A stretch of 64,000 bases of DNA from Thermovenabulum sp049723235 (GTDB taxonomy: Bacteria > Bacillota > Thermosediminibacteria > Thermosediminibacterales > Thermosediminibacteraceae), in contig NZ_JBNARB010000001.1 of NCBI RefSeq assembly GCF_049723235.1, forward strand, positions 1-64,000, written 5' to 3'. Each line of letters starts with the position of its first letter. The first letter of the stretch is position 1. The translations under genes were made by a program, and so were the position numbers. Positions 15,230 to 23,826 of this stretch are shown one piece after another. The notes below the pieces were generated by a model. The model saw nothing but the letters and a program-made list of their open reading frames with translations. It searched no databases and was not told the DNA's origin.

Positions 15230-15448
15230 ATGGCAAAATTTTTTGGTCACGGGATATTAGAAGGTTTCTCGGGGGAAATACAAATTGAAAAAGAAGAAAA
15301 ATTAGAAAAAATAATAGAAAAAATGAATTTACCTGAAAATTTAAAAGAGCACGTAATTTTTTTGAGAAATCATCTTTTGCTGGAAAAGGATGATTTAATT
15401 AAGGATGAAGACGAAGTTCATTTTTATATACTTCCCTTCGGTGGTTAA
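15230..15448 (+). CDS. MoaD/ThiS-like ubiquitin-fold carrier protein
   Basis: A 72-residue beta-grasp protein ending in the diagnostic FGG, the C-terminal Gly-Gly that becomes a thiocarboxylate in MoaD/ThiS proteins. Such proteins are often encoded next to AOR-family tungstoenzymes and are thought to help make or insert the pterin cofactor. ATG 15230 is chosen because GGGGGAAGGGA lies immediately upstream. First gene of a run with rraA-like, Ldh_2 and AOR genes. No adenylating partner (MoeB/ThiF) is encoded in the window. Confidence 0.8.
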   Translation: MAKFFGHGILEGFSGEIQIEKEEKLEKIIEKMNLPENLKEHVIFLRNHLLLEKDDLIKDEDEVHFYILPFGG

Positions 15449-15474
15449 CAATTAAGACAGGAGGTAATTTTAAA

Positions 15475-16146
15475 GTGGTACATGTAATAAAAAATTTTAA
15501 AAGGCCCGAAAAGGAAATAATTGAAGCCTTCAGAAAACTATCTTCAGCCACCGTCCACGAAGCGTCGGGGAAAAAGGGAGCGGTATCCTATCTAATTAAA
15601 CCCATTAACAGGGGAATGAAATTATGCGGGCCTGCATTGACGGTTCAGTGCATGCCCGGAGACAATTTGATGCTCCACAAGGCGCTGGAGATCGCAAACG
15701 AAGGAGATGTAATTGTAGCGGATACCCACGGAGCCCCCGAATACGGTTACTGGGGCGATTTGATGACCGTTTCGGCGATGGCGAGAAAGATAGGGGGTCT
15801 TGCCATTGACGGTTGTATAAGGGATTCGCAGGAGATTATTGAAATGGGTTTCCCGGTTTTCTGCAGGGGATTTTGCATCAGGGGAACATCTAAAAGCTCC
15901 TTAGGGCTTATAAATTATCCGATAATTTTTGGGAATGTCAGGGTAGAACCCGGCGACCTTATTCTTGGAGATGACGATGGCATTGTAGTCGTAAAGAGGG
16001 AAGAATGCGAAGAGGTATTAAAAAAGGCGTTAAAGAGGGTAGAAGATGAAGACAAAAAAAGGAAAGTCTTGAGCACGGGGATATCCAGCGTAGAATACAA
16101 CAATTTAAAGGAAGTTTTTGAAAAATTAGGACTGGTGGAAGAGTAA
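15475..16146 (+). CDS. RraA family protein, probable 4-hydroxy-2-oxo acid aldolase/oxaloacetate decarboxylase
   Basis: 223 residues of the RraA/HMG-aldolase fold. It keeps ALTVQCMPGDNLMLHKAL, VADTHGAPEYGYWGDLM and the GxxRD signature in DGCIRDSQEI (metal and pyruvate enolate site), which points to a class II pyruvate aldolase or decarboxylase rather than an RNase E inhibitor. GTG start after AGGAGGT. Lying between the MoaD-like carrier and a 2-keto acid reductase homologue, it probably cleaves a keto acid of the pathway to pyruvate plus an aldehyde; that aldehyde could feed the AOR. Substrate unknown. Confidence 0.85.
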   Translation: MVHVIKNFKRPEKEIIEAFRKLSSATVHEASGKKGAVSYLIKPINRGMKLCGPALTVQCMPGDNLMLHKALEIANEGDVIVADTHGAPEYGYWGDLMTVSAMARKIGGLAIDGCIRDSQEIIEMGFPVFCRGFCIRGTSKSSLGLINYPIIFGNVRVEPGDLILGDDDGIVVVKREECEEVLKKALKRVEDEDKKRKVLSTGISSVEYNNLKEVFEKLGLVEE

Positions 16147-16191
16147 TTTTTAAAGATGAGTTTATAGACAGGGAGAAGGGAGATTACAAGT

Positions 16192-17235
16192 ATGAAAATT
16201 CCAGTGGAAGTACTTAAGAATGTGGCCAAAGAAATTCTTGTAGGACTCGGTGAAACAAAAGAAAATGCGGAAGTTATATCCGAAATTCTTGTGAATGCTG
16301 ATATGAGAGGAGTTTCTACCCATGGTACATACCTATTAAAAGTTATTTTTATGCGGGTAGAAGGTGGACAGCTAAAACTCCCGACCTTGCCGAGAGTAAT
16401 ATCCGATAAAGAAGCAACGGCGGTAATAGACGGAATGGACGGCATAGGCATGGTCGCCGGCAAGATGGCGGTGGATATAGCCATAGAAAAAGCAAGAAAG
16501 TACGGCGTTGGCATGTCGCTTATATGTAATACCAACAATGTAGGATGTCTGGGGGTTTACACTCAAAACGCTGCGAAACAGGGTGTGATTGCCATAATGT
16601 CCTGCAATGCAGCTCCTGCAATGGCACCCTGGGGAGCGGCGGAGAAGTTTTTGGGAACGAATCCGATAGCGATATCAATACCGGGTAAGGATACCATTTT
16701 TACTTCCGATATGGCTACCAGTGTAGTAGCCAGGGGAAAAATAAGGGAAGCGTCAAGGAAAGGCATCAAAATCCCCGATAACTGGGCTTTAGATTCGGAA
16801 GGTAGACCTACTACGGACCCCGAAGAAGCTCTAAAAGGGACGCTCATGCCTATCGGAGGACCTAAAGGCTCTTCTCTTGCTATGGCAGTTGACATAATAT
16901 CTGGAATCCTTTCGGGCTCGGGTTTTGGGAATCAATTAAAATCCTTCCACGTTCTCGAAGGACCGACGAGGGTCGGAGCTTCTGCAATAATTATAGATGT
17001 ATCGCACTTCATGGAGCTGGAGAAATTTAAAGAACTGGTAGAAGGCTATTTTACTACGGTAAAGGCTCTGAAGAAAGCTCAAAAGGTAGAAGAAATACTT
17101 ATACCGGGTGAAATCGAGTTTAGGAAAGAACAAAAAAGCTTAGAAGATGGAATTGAAATAGATGACAAACTGGCAATAACCTTTGATGAGCTTTTGAAAA
17201 AAATAAATTCAAATATTAAATTAATTTCCGATTGA
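16192..17235 (+). CDS. Ldh_2 (malate/L-lactate/2,3-diketogulonate reductase) family NAD(P)-dependent oxidoreductase
   Basis: 347 residues with the unusual non-Rossmann fold of the YlbC/MdH2/YiaK family. The catalytic histidine motif RGVSTHG is near residue 43; NNVGCLGVYTQNAA, GTNPIAISIPG and the GGPKGSSLAMAVDIISG loop are typical NAD-binding elements. Members reduce 2-oxo acids such as pyruvate, oxaloacetate, delta1-piperideine-2-carboxylate or 2,3-diketo-L-gulonate; the latter enzyme (YiaK) is also linked to a TRAP transporter in Escherichia coli. The substrate here is not fixed by sequence. The gene sits directly before the AOR gene. Confidence 0.88.
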   Translation: MKIPVEVLKNVAKEILVGLGETKENAEVISEILVNADMRGVSTHGTYLLKVIFMRVEGGQLKLPTLPRVISDKEATAVIDGMDGIGMVAGKMAVDIAIEKARKYGVGMSLICNTNNVGCLGVYTQNAAKQGVIAIMSCNAAPAMAPWGAAEKFLGTNPIAISIPGKDTIFTSDMATSVVARGKIREASRKGIKIPDNWALDSEGRPTTDPEEALKGTLMPIGGPKGSSLAMAVDIISGILSGSGFGNQLKSFHVLEGPTRVGASAIIIDVSHFMELEKFKELVEGYFTTVKALKKAQKVEEILIPGEIEFRKEQKSLEDGIEIDDKLAITFDELLKKINSNIKLISD

Positions 17236-17255
17236 GATTAAGAGGAGGTAAAAAG

Positions 17256-18986
17256 GTGAAGAGGATAATAAGGGTAAACACAAGAACCGGAGAAGTGATT
17301 CAAACCGCGCCGACAAAAGAGGATCTTAAGTGGGGAGGAAGGGGATTTATTGCGAGAACTTTACTTAACGAGGTTCCTCCCACCTGCGAACCTCTGGGTA
17401 GGTACAATAAACTGATAATTTCCCTCGGACTTTTTGCTGATACAAATCTCAGCACGGCGGGGAGGCTTTCCATCGGCGGCAAAAGCCCTCTTACCGGTGG
17501 AGTCAAGGAATGCAATGTGGGCGGTAATGCCGGAAAGCGATTGGGGAGAATCGGCGTAAAAGCTTTAATACTGGAAGATATCCCGGAAAAAGATACTACC
17601 AGGATACTTTATGTAAGCGCGGATGAGGTAAAACTCATAGATGCACCGCACCTTAAGGGGAAATTGGTAGATGAAACCTTTGAGGAGCTAAGAAAGGAGT
17701 TTGGCGAAAGAAAAGGTTTTATCTGTATAGGGCCTGCAGGAGAAATGAAGTTATACGCAGCGGGAATAGCCCTTACCGATGACAGGGGAGAACAGGTGAG
17801 GTATGCTGCCCGCGGTGGACTGGGTGCGGTAATGGGATCAAAGGGAATAAAAGCGATTGTAATTGACGATTCCAAAACGGTGGAACCCGATTACTACGAT
17901 GCCGAGCTTCTGAGTTCAACCGTGAAAGAGGTAGTAAAAATACTTCAGGAAGATCCAAAAAGCCAGAACCGAAGAAAATACGGAACCCTTGACATCTTGG
18001 AACTTGCAAATCAAGCCGGGCTATTACCCACAAGAAATTTCAGTTCGGGACAATTTGAGTTTGCGGCTAACTTTACGGGGCCAAAAGTGGCGGATGTGAT
18101 AAAAGAAAGAGGAGGCTGCGGGAAATCTGGAACGGCCTGCGTGCCCGGGTGTACCATAATGTGCAGCAATGTATTTCCCGACAAAGAAGGCAAAAAAATA
18201 GTGGCATCCTTACAGTATGAAAGCGTGGTACTTTTAGGGCCCAACTGCGGTATCGGAGACTTGGATGATGTGGCCGAACTAAATCACCTTTGCAACCAGG
18301 TGGGTGTAGATACAATAGAATGCGGCGCAGCCATAGGTGTCGCAATGGAAGCGGGAGTAATAAACTTCGGAGATGCTGAAGGAGCCAAGGATATAGTAAA
18401 ACAAATAGGGCAGGGTACTTATTTGGGAAGAATCATTGGAAACGGTGCAGAGTTTACCGGGCGAGCATTTGGAGTAAGAAGAGTCCCTGCAGTGAAAGGC
18501 CAGGCTATGCCCGCCTATGATCCAAGAGGCTTAAAGGGAAACGGTGTGCTTTACGCCACCTCCACCATGGGGGCTGACCATACAGCGGGGAATGCTTTTG
18601 AAACATTAAAAACCGTAAATCCCCTTGGAAAAGAACACCAGGTTTACAACTCAAGACAGCTTCAAATTCGAGCTGCACTCATTGATTCAATGGGCGTTTG
18701 CCTGTTCATTAGGCCAGCCTTTATCAAGAATAGAGATCTATTAAGTAACCTTTACAAAGGAAGATACGGCTTTGACATGAGCTTTGAAGAAATAAAGCGC
18801 ACCGGCGTTGAAATTCTTGAGATGGAAAGAAAGTTCAATGAACTTGCGGGAGTTTCCGAAAAGGTAAAGAGGATGCCCGAATTTATGCGGGAAGAACCCC
18901 TACCTCCCAACAATGCGGTATTTGATATATCCCAGGAAGAACTGGAAGAAATATGGAATATAGAAATGAACCCGGAGACCTTCTAA
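17256..18986 (+). CDS. Aldehyde ferredoxin oxidoreductase family tungstoenzyme
   Basis: 576 residues, family length. The N-terminal domain has WGGRGFIARTLL and GRLSIGGKSPLTGG, typical of tungsten-bis-pterin enzymes, and the second domain carries cysteines at about 288, 295, 299 and 303 (GGCGKSGTACVPGCTIMC), with a later Cys in MGVCLF, for the 4Fe-4S cluster. It would oxidise an aldehyde to an acid and pass electrons to ferredoxin. GTG 17256 is chosen because GAGGAGGT is just upstream; the preceding TTG at 17232 has no ribosome site. Aldehyde specificity cannot be told. Confidence 0.92.
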   Translation: MKRIIRVNTRTGEVIQTAPTKEDLKWGGRGFIARTLLNEVPPTCEPLGRYNKLIISLGLFADTNLSTAGRLSIGGKSPLTGGVKECNVGGNAGKRLGRIGVKALILEDIPEKDTTRILYVSADEVKLIDAPHLKGKLVDETFEELRKEFGERKGFICIGPAGEMKLYAAGIALTDDRGEQVRYAARGGLGAVMGSKGIKAIVIDDSKTVEPDYYDAELLSSTVKEVVKILQEDPKSQNRRKYGTLDILELANQAGLLPTRNFSSGQFEFAANFTGPKVADVIKERGGCGKSGTACVPGCTIMCSNVFPDKEGKKIVASLQYESVVLLGPNCGIGDLDDVAELNHLCNQVGVDTIECGAAIGVAMEAGVINFGDAEGAKDIVKQIGQGTYLGRIIGNGAEFTGRAFGVRRVPAVKGQAMPAYDPRGLKGNGVLYATSTMGADHTAGNAFETLKTVNPLGKEHQVYNSRQLQIRAALIDSMGVCLFIRPAFIKNRDLLSNLYKGRYGFDMSFEEIKRTGVEILEMERKFNELAGVSEKVKRMPEFMREEPLPPNNAVFDISQEELEEIWNIEMNPETF

Positions 18987-19075
18987 AAAAATTTCTCGGG
19001 AAAGAAAATAAAAAATAAAAATTATCTTATAAAAATTTAATAAAATGAATTTACTAAGAAAGGAGAATTTAAATA

Positions 19076-19441
19076 ATGGCGGAAACAATAGCAATCAATA
19101 TCAAAGATGTGAAGGGTGAGTACAGGGAACCGGCCAGAACTTCATGGATCCTGGTTTCCGAAAAAACTGTAGGGTCAAAGAATTTAGCGGTAGGCATTAA
19201 TGAAACTTATGTGGGGAGCATGGTGCCGGAGCATAAACACGATAACGAAGAGGAAGTGATGTACTTTTTCCAGGGGAAGGGGAAGTTTATCACAAAAGAC
19301 AAAGAAATTCCCATAGAACCCGGGGTATGTATCTACAATCCTCCCGGTGAATACCATAAAATAGTAAATACTGGAGATGAACCCCTGAAGTTTATTTGGA
19401 TCTACTCTCCTCAGTTAGAAAGCCACAGGAAAAAGGATTAA
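19076..19441 (+). CDS. Cupin domain protein
   Basis: 121 residues, single cupin barrel. The metal motif is clear: PEHKHDNEEEVMYFFQGKG (two His and a Glu) and later PPGEYHKIVNTG with the fourth histidine. Small cupins of this kind are isomerases, epimerases or ligand sensors in sugar acid clusters. It follows the AOR gene and precedes the TRAP genes. AAAGGAGAA precedes the ATG. The reaction is unknown. Confidence 0.85.
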   Translation: MAETIAINIKDVKGEYREPARTSWILVSEKTVGSKNLAVGINETYVGSMVPEHKHDNEEEVMYFFQGKGKFITKDKEIPIEPGVCIYNPPGEYHKIVNTGDEPLKFIWIYSPQLESHRKKD

Positions 19442-19459
19442 GTATAAATAAAAAACATT

Positions 19460-19484
19460 CCGGTGCGGTCAACAACCGCACCGG
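19460..19484 (+). other. GC-rich hairpin without T run after the cupin gene
   Basis: CCGGTGCGGT (19460-19469) and ACCGCACCGG (19475-19484) form a perfect 10-bp stem with a 5-base loop. There is no T run directly after it (TATTAAAG), so it looks like an RNA-stability or partial-termination element between the enzyme genes and the transporter genes. Confidence 0.6.
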
Positions 19485-19616
19485 TATTAAAGTGTTTTTA
19501 AATTCTAAAGCGTAAAAAATATTCTGAAAAAACAAATCCTTGAATATTATTATGACTGAATGAAGTTTTTAGTATTAAAGAAGATTAAGTAAATTCAAAA
19601 AGGCGAGGTGCCGTGG

Positions 19617-20096
19617 ATGAAAGTATTAAAATGGCTGGATGATCATTTCGAGGAATATGTTCTCAGCTTTCTTCTTGCACTCATTGCATGCGTTATGATG
19701 CTTCAGGTAATTATGCGATACGTTTTTAATTCTTCCCTATCCTGGTCAGAGGAGCTTTCCAGGTACGCCTTCGTCTGGTCGGCATTTTTAAGCATTGGCT
19801 ATACGATAAAAAAGAAAACAATTCTCAGGGTGGATACGCTGATAGAAATTCTTCCAAAGGGGATAAAAAATACCGTAAAAATCCTCGTATCATTAATTAT
19901 GGTAGTATTCTTTGCCTTCCTTTTAATTAATTCGATCCCGACGGTCAACAAAATATTTATTTCTAAACAGGAAAGTCCAGCCCTGGGTATTCCGATGTAT
20001 TTAATTTACACTTCAACAATTTTGGGATTTTCGCTGGCGGTTCTGCGGTCTGCTCAAAGTGCGCTAAGCAATGTTAAAGAGCTATTTAAGAAATAG
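19617..20096 (+). CDS. TRAP transporter small membrane subunit (DctQ type)
   Basis: 159 residues with four hydrophobic helices and the DctQ signature: VIMRYVFNSSLSWSEELSRYAFVW, then KKKTILRVDTLIEILP. With the large subunit it forms the membrane part of a Na+-dependent tripartite uptake system. ATG 19617 is chosen because GAGGTG is 6 bases upstream; the GTG at 19608 overlaps that site. First of three TRAP genes in the order DctQ-DctM-DctP. Confidence 0.92.
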   Translation: MKVLKWLDDHFEEYVLSFLLALIACVMMLQVIMRYVFNSSLSWSEELSRYAFVWSAFLSIGYTIKKKTILRVDTLIEILPKGIKNTVKILVSLIMVVFFAFLLINSIPTVNKIFISKQESPALGIPMYLIYTSTILGFSLAVLRSAQSALSNVKELFKK

Positions 20097-20118
20097 TGTG
20101 AGATGGGGGTAAAAATTT

Positions 20119-21414
20119 ATGGCAATTCAGATGTTTATCATACTATTGGCTGGACTCCTGCTGAGCATACCGATAGCTGTTTCCCTCGGATTGGCTACAA
20201 TTTATCCGGGGCTTATGAATCCACATTTTGCAGGGAGTATACAATTTGTCATACGAAATATGGTGAGCGCCCTTGACAGCACTCCCATACTTGCCATTCC
20301 TATGTTTATCCTCTCGGGAGATATCATGACAAAAGGGAAAATCTCTGAAAAATTATTTAACTTTTTTGCTTATTTTGTGGGGAATAAAACGGCGGGTATG
20401 CCTATTGCCGCAATTATAACCGCTTTATTTTACGGAGCAATTTCCGGATCCGGGGTAGCTACTACCGCTGCGGTAGGTGGAATGGCGATACCTTTTTTAG
20501 TGTCCCTGGGTTACGATAAGGTTTACTGTGCAGCCCTTGTAGCTACGGCGGGAGGACTGGGGGTAATAATCCCACCGAGTATTCCCTTTGTAACTTATGG
20601 CGTTGTAACGGGGGTATCCATCGGCAGTTTGTTCATTGCCGGTATATTCCCTGGAATTTTAATCGGCCTTTCATTGATGGTTTATGCCTACATCTATGCC
20701 AAAAGAAACGGAGAGGATAAGGAAAAAATTTTATCTAAATTTAATTCGTTAAGAGCAAAGGGATTTATCACCGTGTTTAAAGAAAGTTTCTGGGCTCTCC
20801 TTGCGCCGGTTATAATTCTGGGAGGTATTTACAGCGGTATAGTGACACCAACGGAGGCAGCGGTTATCTCGGTGTTTTACTCAATTATCGTTTGTTTATT
20901 TGTATATAAAACTCTGTCGGCAAAAAATATTATGGATATTTTAATAGGGACTGTTAAATCCTATTCTCCAATAGTAGTTTTACTTTCCCTGGCAATTGTT
21001 TTCGGTAGGATTTTAGCTTTACTTCAGGCGCCGGTGGCTTTGAGGGATTTTATAGTAATGAATTTTGCCGGGAACAGGTTCCTCTTCTTGCTCGTATTAA
21101 ACATTATCCTATTAATACTGGGAATGTTCATGGATGTAGGACCGGTTATTGCAATTCTTGCTCCTATGCTTTTACCTTCCGCTACTGCAATCGGTATAAA
21201 CCCGATTCACTTAGGAGTTATCATGGTAGTAAACTTAGCTATCGGAATGGTGACGCCGCCCTTTGGTGTAAACCTCTTCGTAGCTTCACCCCTTGTTAAG
21301 GAAGAGGTTATGAAAATCGGAACAAAAGCCATACCCTTTATCATATCCTTTGTCATAGCCCTGTTTTTAATTACCTATATCCCTGCAATAAGCCTTATCC
21401 TTTTACATCAGTAA
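20119..21414 (+). CDS. TRAP transporter large permease (DctM type)
   Basis: 431 residues with about 12 membrane segments, the transport channel of the TRAP system. The signature regions are AIPMFILSGDIM, FYGAISGSGVATTAAVGGMAIP, the IIPPSIPFVTYG loop and NLAIGMVTPPFGVNLF. Starts 22 bases after the DctQ gene behind GATGGGGG. Confidence 0.95.
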   Translation: MAIQMFIILLAGLLLSIPIAVSLGLATIYPGLMNPHFAGSIQFVIRNMVSALDSTPILAIPMFILSGDIMTKGKISEKLFNFFAYFVGNKTAGMPIAAIITALFYGAISGSGVATTAAVGGMAIPFLVSLGYDKVYCAALVATAGGLGVIIPPSIPFVTYGVVTGVSIGSLFIAGIFPGILIGLSLMVYAYIYAKRNGEDKEKILSKFNSLRAKGFITVFKESFWALLAPVIILGGIYSGIVTPTEAAVISVFYSIIVCLFVYKTLSAKNIMDILIGTVKSYSPIVVLLSLAIVFGRILALLQAPVALRDFIVMNFAGNRFLFLLVLNIILLILGMFMDVGPVIAILAPMLLPSATAIGINPIHLGVIMVVNLAIGMVTPPFGVNLFVASPLVKEEVMKIGTKAIPFIISFVIALFLITYIPAISLILLHQ

Positions 21415-21503
21415 TTGAGGAGGTGGGATATGTAAATTAAAAAATAGTAGTTAGGAAGATAAAACAAAAAAACCTAAATTCAAATTAAAGGGGAGGTCAA
21501 TTT

Positions 21504-22571
21504 ATGAAAAGAACGAAAATTATTTCTCTTGTCCTGGTAATATTAATGGTTATGCTTACACTGGCCGCTTGCGGTGGCAAAAACAATGCCGGACAGCAAC
21601 AGCAACAACAACAGCAGCAGGCCCAGCAGAATAATCAGCCAAAATACACGCTTCAATTAGCGGGAGCTTATTCTTTAAATGCCGATACTCCAAGGGCAAA
21701 AGCTACCAAGAAAATAAAGGAACTCATTGAACAGAAATCCAATGGTAACATTAAAGTTGAGTTATATCTGGATAGCCAGCTGGGTGGAGACCGTGAAACC
21801 TTGGAAAGCTGCCAGGCTGGAAATATCGCTATGGTATCTGCCACTACCGCACCTCAGGTAAACTTTATACCCAAATTAGCTATTTTTGATATCCCAATGC
21901 TTTTTGACAATCTCGACATAGCAAAGAAAGTTCTTACCGGAGAATTCAGAGATAAACTCGCAGCGGAATATGAAAAAGCAGGATTCAAGCTTCTCCTTAT
22001 GGTACCCATTAGCTACCGCGAAATGACTGCCAAAAAAGCTATAAATACTATCAACGACTTAAAAGGTGTAAAAATCAGAACAATGGAAAATAAATACCAC
22101 AAAGAGTTCTGGAACTCTCTCGGCGCAAATGCCACACCGTTAAACTTCAGCGAGCTTTATATAGCCCTGCAGCAGGGTACGGTAGATGCCCAGGAAAACC
22201 CCTATGATATTATTCTGCCGAATAAATTCTACGAAGTACAAAAGTACCTTATCCACACTCACCACATAGCTTTCATCCACACGGTAGTTATGAACAAAAA
22301 CCTCTATGACAGCATGCCCGATGATTACAAGAAAGTCATAGATGAAAGCATGAAAGAAGTAAGCGAATACCTGTTTAACGAATCCATGACTCAAAATGAA
22401 CAGATGCTGGCATCCTTAAAGGAGAAAGGAATGCAGGTAATCGAAATATCCCAGGACGTAAAGGACAAGATGAAGGAAGCTGCTAATAAAGTTGCAGATA
22501 TGGTGCGCAAGGATGTAGGCAATGACATTGTTGATGAGTTAATGAAGGCTATTGAAGCTGCAAAGAAATAA
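21504..22571 (+). CDS. TRAP transporter substrate-binding lipoprotein (DctP type)
   Basis: 355 residues. An N-terminal signal peptide ends in the lipobox TLAAC (Cys about 23), so the mature protein is lipid-anchored outside the membrane. A Gln-rich linker with a run of nine glutamines (about residues 32-40) follows, then the DctP domain: DTPRAKATKKIKELIEQKS, LGGDRETLESCQAGNIAM, the arginine-containing VKIRTMENKYH and LYIALQQGTVDAQENPYDII. The conserved arginine usually binds a carboxylate, which suggests an organic or sugar acid ligand. GGGGAGG precedes the ATG. Confidence 0.94.
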   Translation: MKRTKIISLVLVILMVMLTLAACGGKNNAGQQQQQQQQQAQQNNQPKYTLQLAGAYSLNADTPRAKATKKIKELIEQKSNGNIKVELYLDSQLGGDRETLESCQAGNIAMVSATTAPQVNFIPKLAIFDIPMLFDNLDIAKKVLTGEFRDKLAAEYEKAGFKLLLMVPISYREMTAKKAINTINDLKGVKIRTMENKYHKEFWNSLGANATPLNFSELYIALQQGTVDAQENPYDIILPNKFYEVQKYLIHTHHIAFIHTVVMNKNLYDSMPDDYKKVIDESMKEVSEYLFNESMTQNEQMLASLKEKGMQVIEISQDVKDKMKEAANKVADMVRKDVGNDIVDELMKAIEAAKK

Positions 22572-22586
22572 CAAAAGTAGATTTAA

Positions 22587-22616
22587 GGGCTTGACCCTTA
22601 GCCTTGGGTCAAGCCC
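22587..22616 (+). other. Strong hairpin without T run after the TRAP binding-protein gene
   Basis: GGGCTTGACCC (22587-22597) and GGGTCAAGCCC (22606-22616) form a perfect 11-bp stem with an 8-base loop. The following sequence is A-rich (GACAAAAAATT), so it is not a normal terminator. A hairpin here would protect the binding-protein message from 3' decay and lower downstream expression, as seen behind many binding-protein genes. Confidence 0.65.
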
Positions 22617-22654
22617 GACAAAAAATTAAATGTATAAAAAAGCGGGGTGAAAAA

Positions 22655-23686
22655 ATGAAAGCACTGGTTTATATGGGTCCGATGGATATGAGGTATATGG
22701 ATGTTGATACCCCGGAACCCAAACCCGGCGAGGTGCTTTTAAAAGTAAAAGCTGTGTCCATTTGCGGTTCGGACCTTACCGGTTACAAGGGCCAATCTAT
22801 TTTCAGGGTACCTCCCCTTATTATGGGTCACGAATTTTCCGGAGAAATTGCAAAATTAGGAGAAAATGTAAAAGGATTAAATGTGGGAGACAGGGTAATA
22901 GTAGAAACGAATTTGTATTGTGGCTATTGCGCAGACTGCAAAGCGGGATTCAGCAATGTTTGCGATAATCGTAAAATAATAGGAACGACGATGAAAGCCG
23001 GTTCTTACAATGGCGCAATGGCGGAGTACGTGGTAGCGCCTGCCGAGAAAATTATTCCTCTTCCCGACAATGTAACTTTCAATGCTGCCGCGTTAACGGA
23101 ACCCTTGGCAATTTCCCTCAGGGCAACGAAACATGCCGGGGATTTAAAAGGTAAAACAGTAGTCGTATATGGAGCAGGTCCAATTGGCCTTTTAACAATC
23201 CAGTGTGTGAAATTTTTCGGGGCAGAAAGAATAATAGCTATAGATGTCGTGGAAGATCGTTTGGAGATGGCAAAAAAATGCGGTGCTACCGATGTAATTA
23301 ATTCAAAGGAGGATGTGGCAGGAATCACCCGGAAGATGACGGATGGCGTGGGTGTCGATGTGGTATTCGATGCCGTGGGCGTACCGGAAACCGTTAACGG
23401 CGGGGTTGAAATAGTAAGAAATGGCGGCAAGGTAGTATGGATTGGGCTTGGTGTTCCAAAATTGGAATTTGATTATAAACATGCGGTATGTAAGGAAATT
23501 ACTTTCTACTGCAGCTATATGTATACGACCGAGTTAAAAGAAGGCTTGGATATGATAGCTACAGGTAGAATGAATGTGGAACAGATAATAACCGGAATTT
23601 ATCCCATGAGCGAAGGTCCCAGGATTTTTGAAGAATTAGCTTCAAGAAAATCAAAGGATATTAAAGTCATACTTGTTAATGATTAA
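22655..23686 (+). CDS. Zinc-dependent medium-chain dehydrogenase (polyol dehydrogenase type), copy 1
   Basis: 343 residues of the MDR superfamily. Catalytic zinc ligands are in SICGSD and GHEFSGE, the structural zinc site is CGYCADCKAGFSNVC, and the NAD(P) Rossmann motif is GAGPIG near residue 174. It is closest in layout to sorbitol, galactitol-1-phosphate and L-threonine dehydrogenases, which oxidise a secondary alcohol to a ketone. ATG 22655 is used because GGGGTGA lies upstream. It resembles the second MDR gene of this block (24856), so the two may act on related intermediates. Confidence 0.9.
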   Translation: MKALVYMGPMDMRYMDVDTPEPKPGEVLLKVKAVSICGSDLTGYKGQSIFRVPPLIMGHEFSGEIAKLGENVKGLNVGDRVIVETNLYCGYCADCKAGFSNVCDNRKIIGTTMKAGSYNGAMAEYVVAPAEKIIPLPDNVTFNAAALTEPLAISLRATKHAGDLKGKTVVVYGAGPIGLLTIQCVKFFGAERIIAIDVVEDRLEMAKKCGATDVINSKEDVAGITRKMTDGVGVDVVFDAVGVPETVNGGVEIVRNGGKVVWIGLGVPKLEFDYKHAVCKEITFYCSYMYTTELKEGLDMIATGRMNVEQIITGIYPMSEGPRIFEELASRKSKDIKVILVND

Positions 23687-23699
23687 AATTTTCCGTATA

Positions 23700-23709
23700 T
23701 GATATATCA
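23700..23709. promoter_or_regulatory. Putative GntR operator 3 (TGATATATCA)
   Basis: Third copy of the perfect palindrome found at the gntR promoter, in the 140-base gap before the creatininase-fold hydrolase gene. Its presence ties this second set of genes to the same regulator. The adjacent promoter is not well defined. Confidence 0.55.
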
Positions 23710-23826
23710 ATAAAACATCAATAATATTTTAAAGCTTTAATTTGTTAAAAATTAATCGGGATTAATAAAAGTAATAAAATTCACTGCTCTATTCCAAATA
23801 AAGAAAAATCAAAGGAGGAAGATTAA

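Noticed and set aside
22587..22616. Hairpin as a rho-independent terminator
   Set aside because: The 3' flank is A-rich with no T run, and a coding gene of the same block follows closely.
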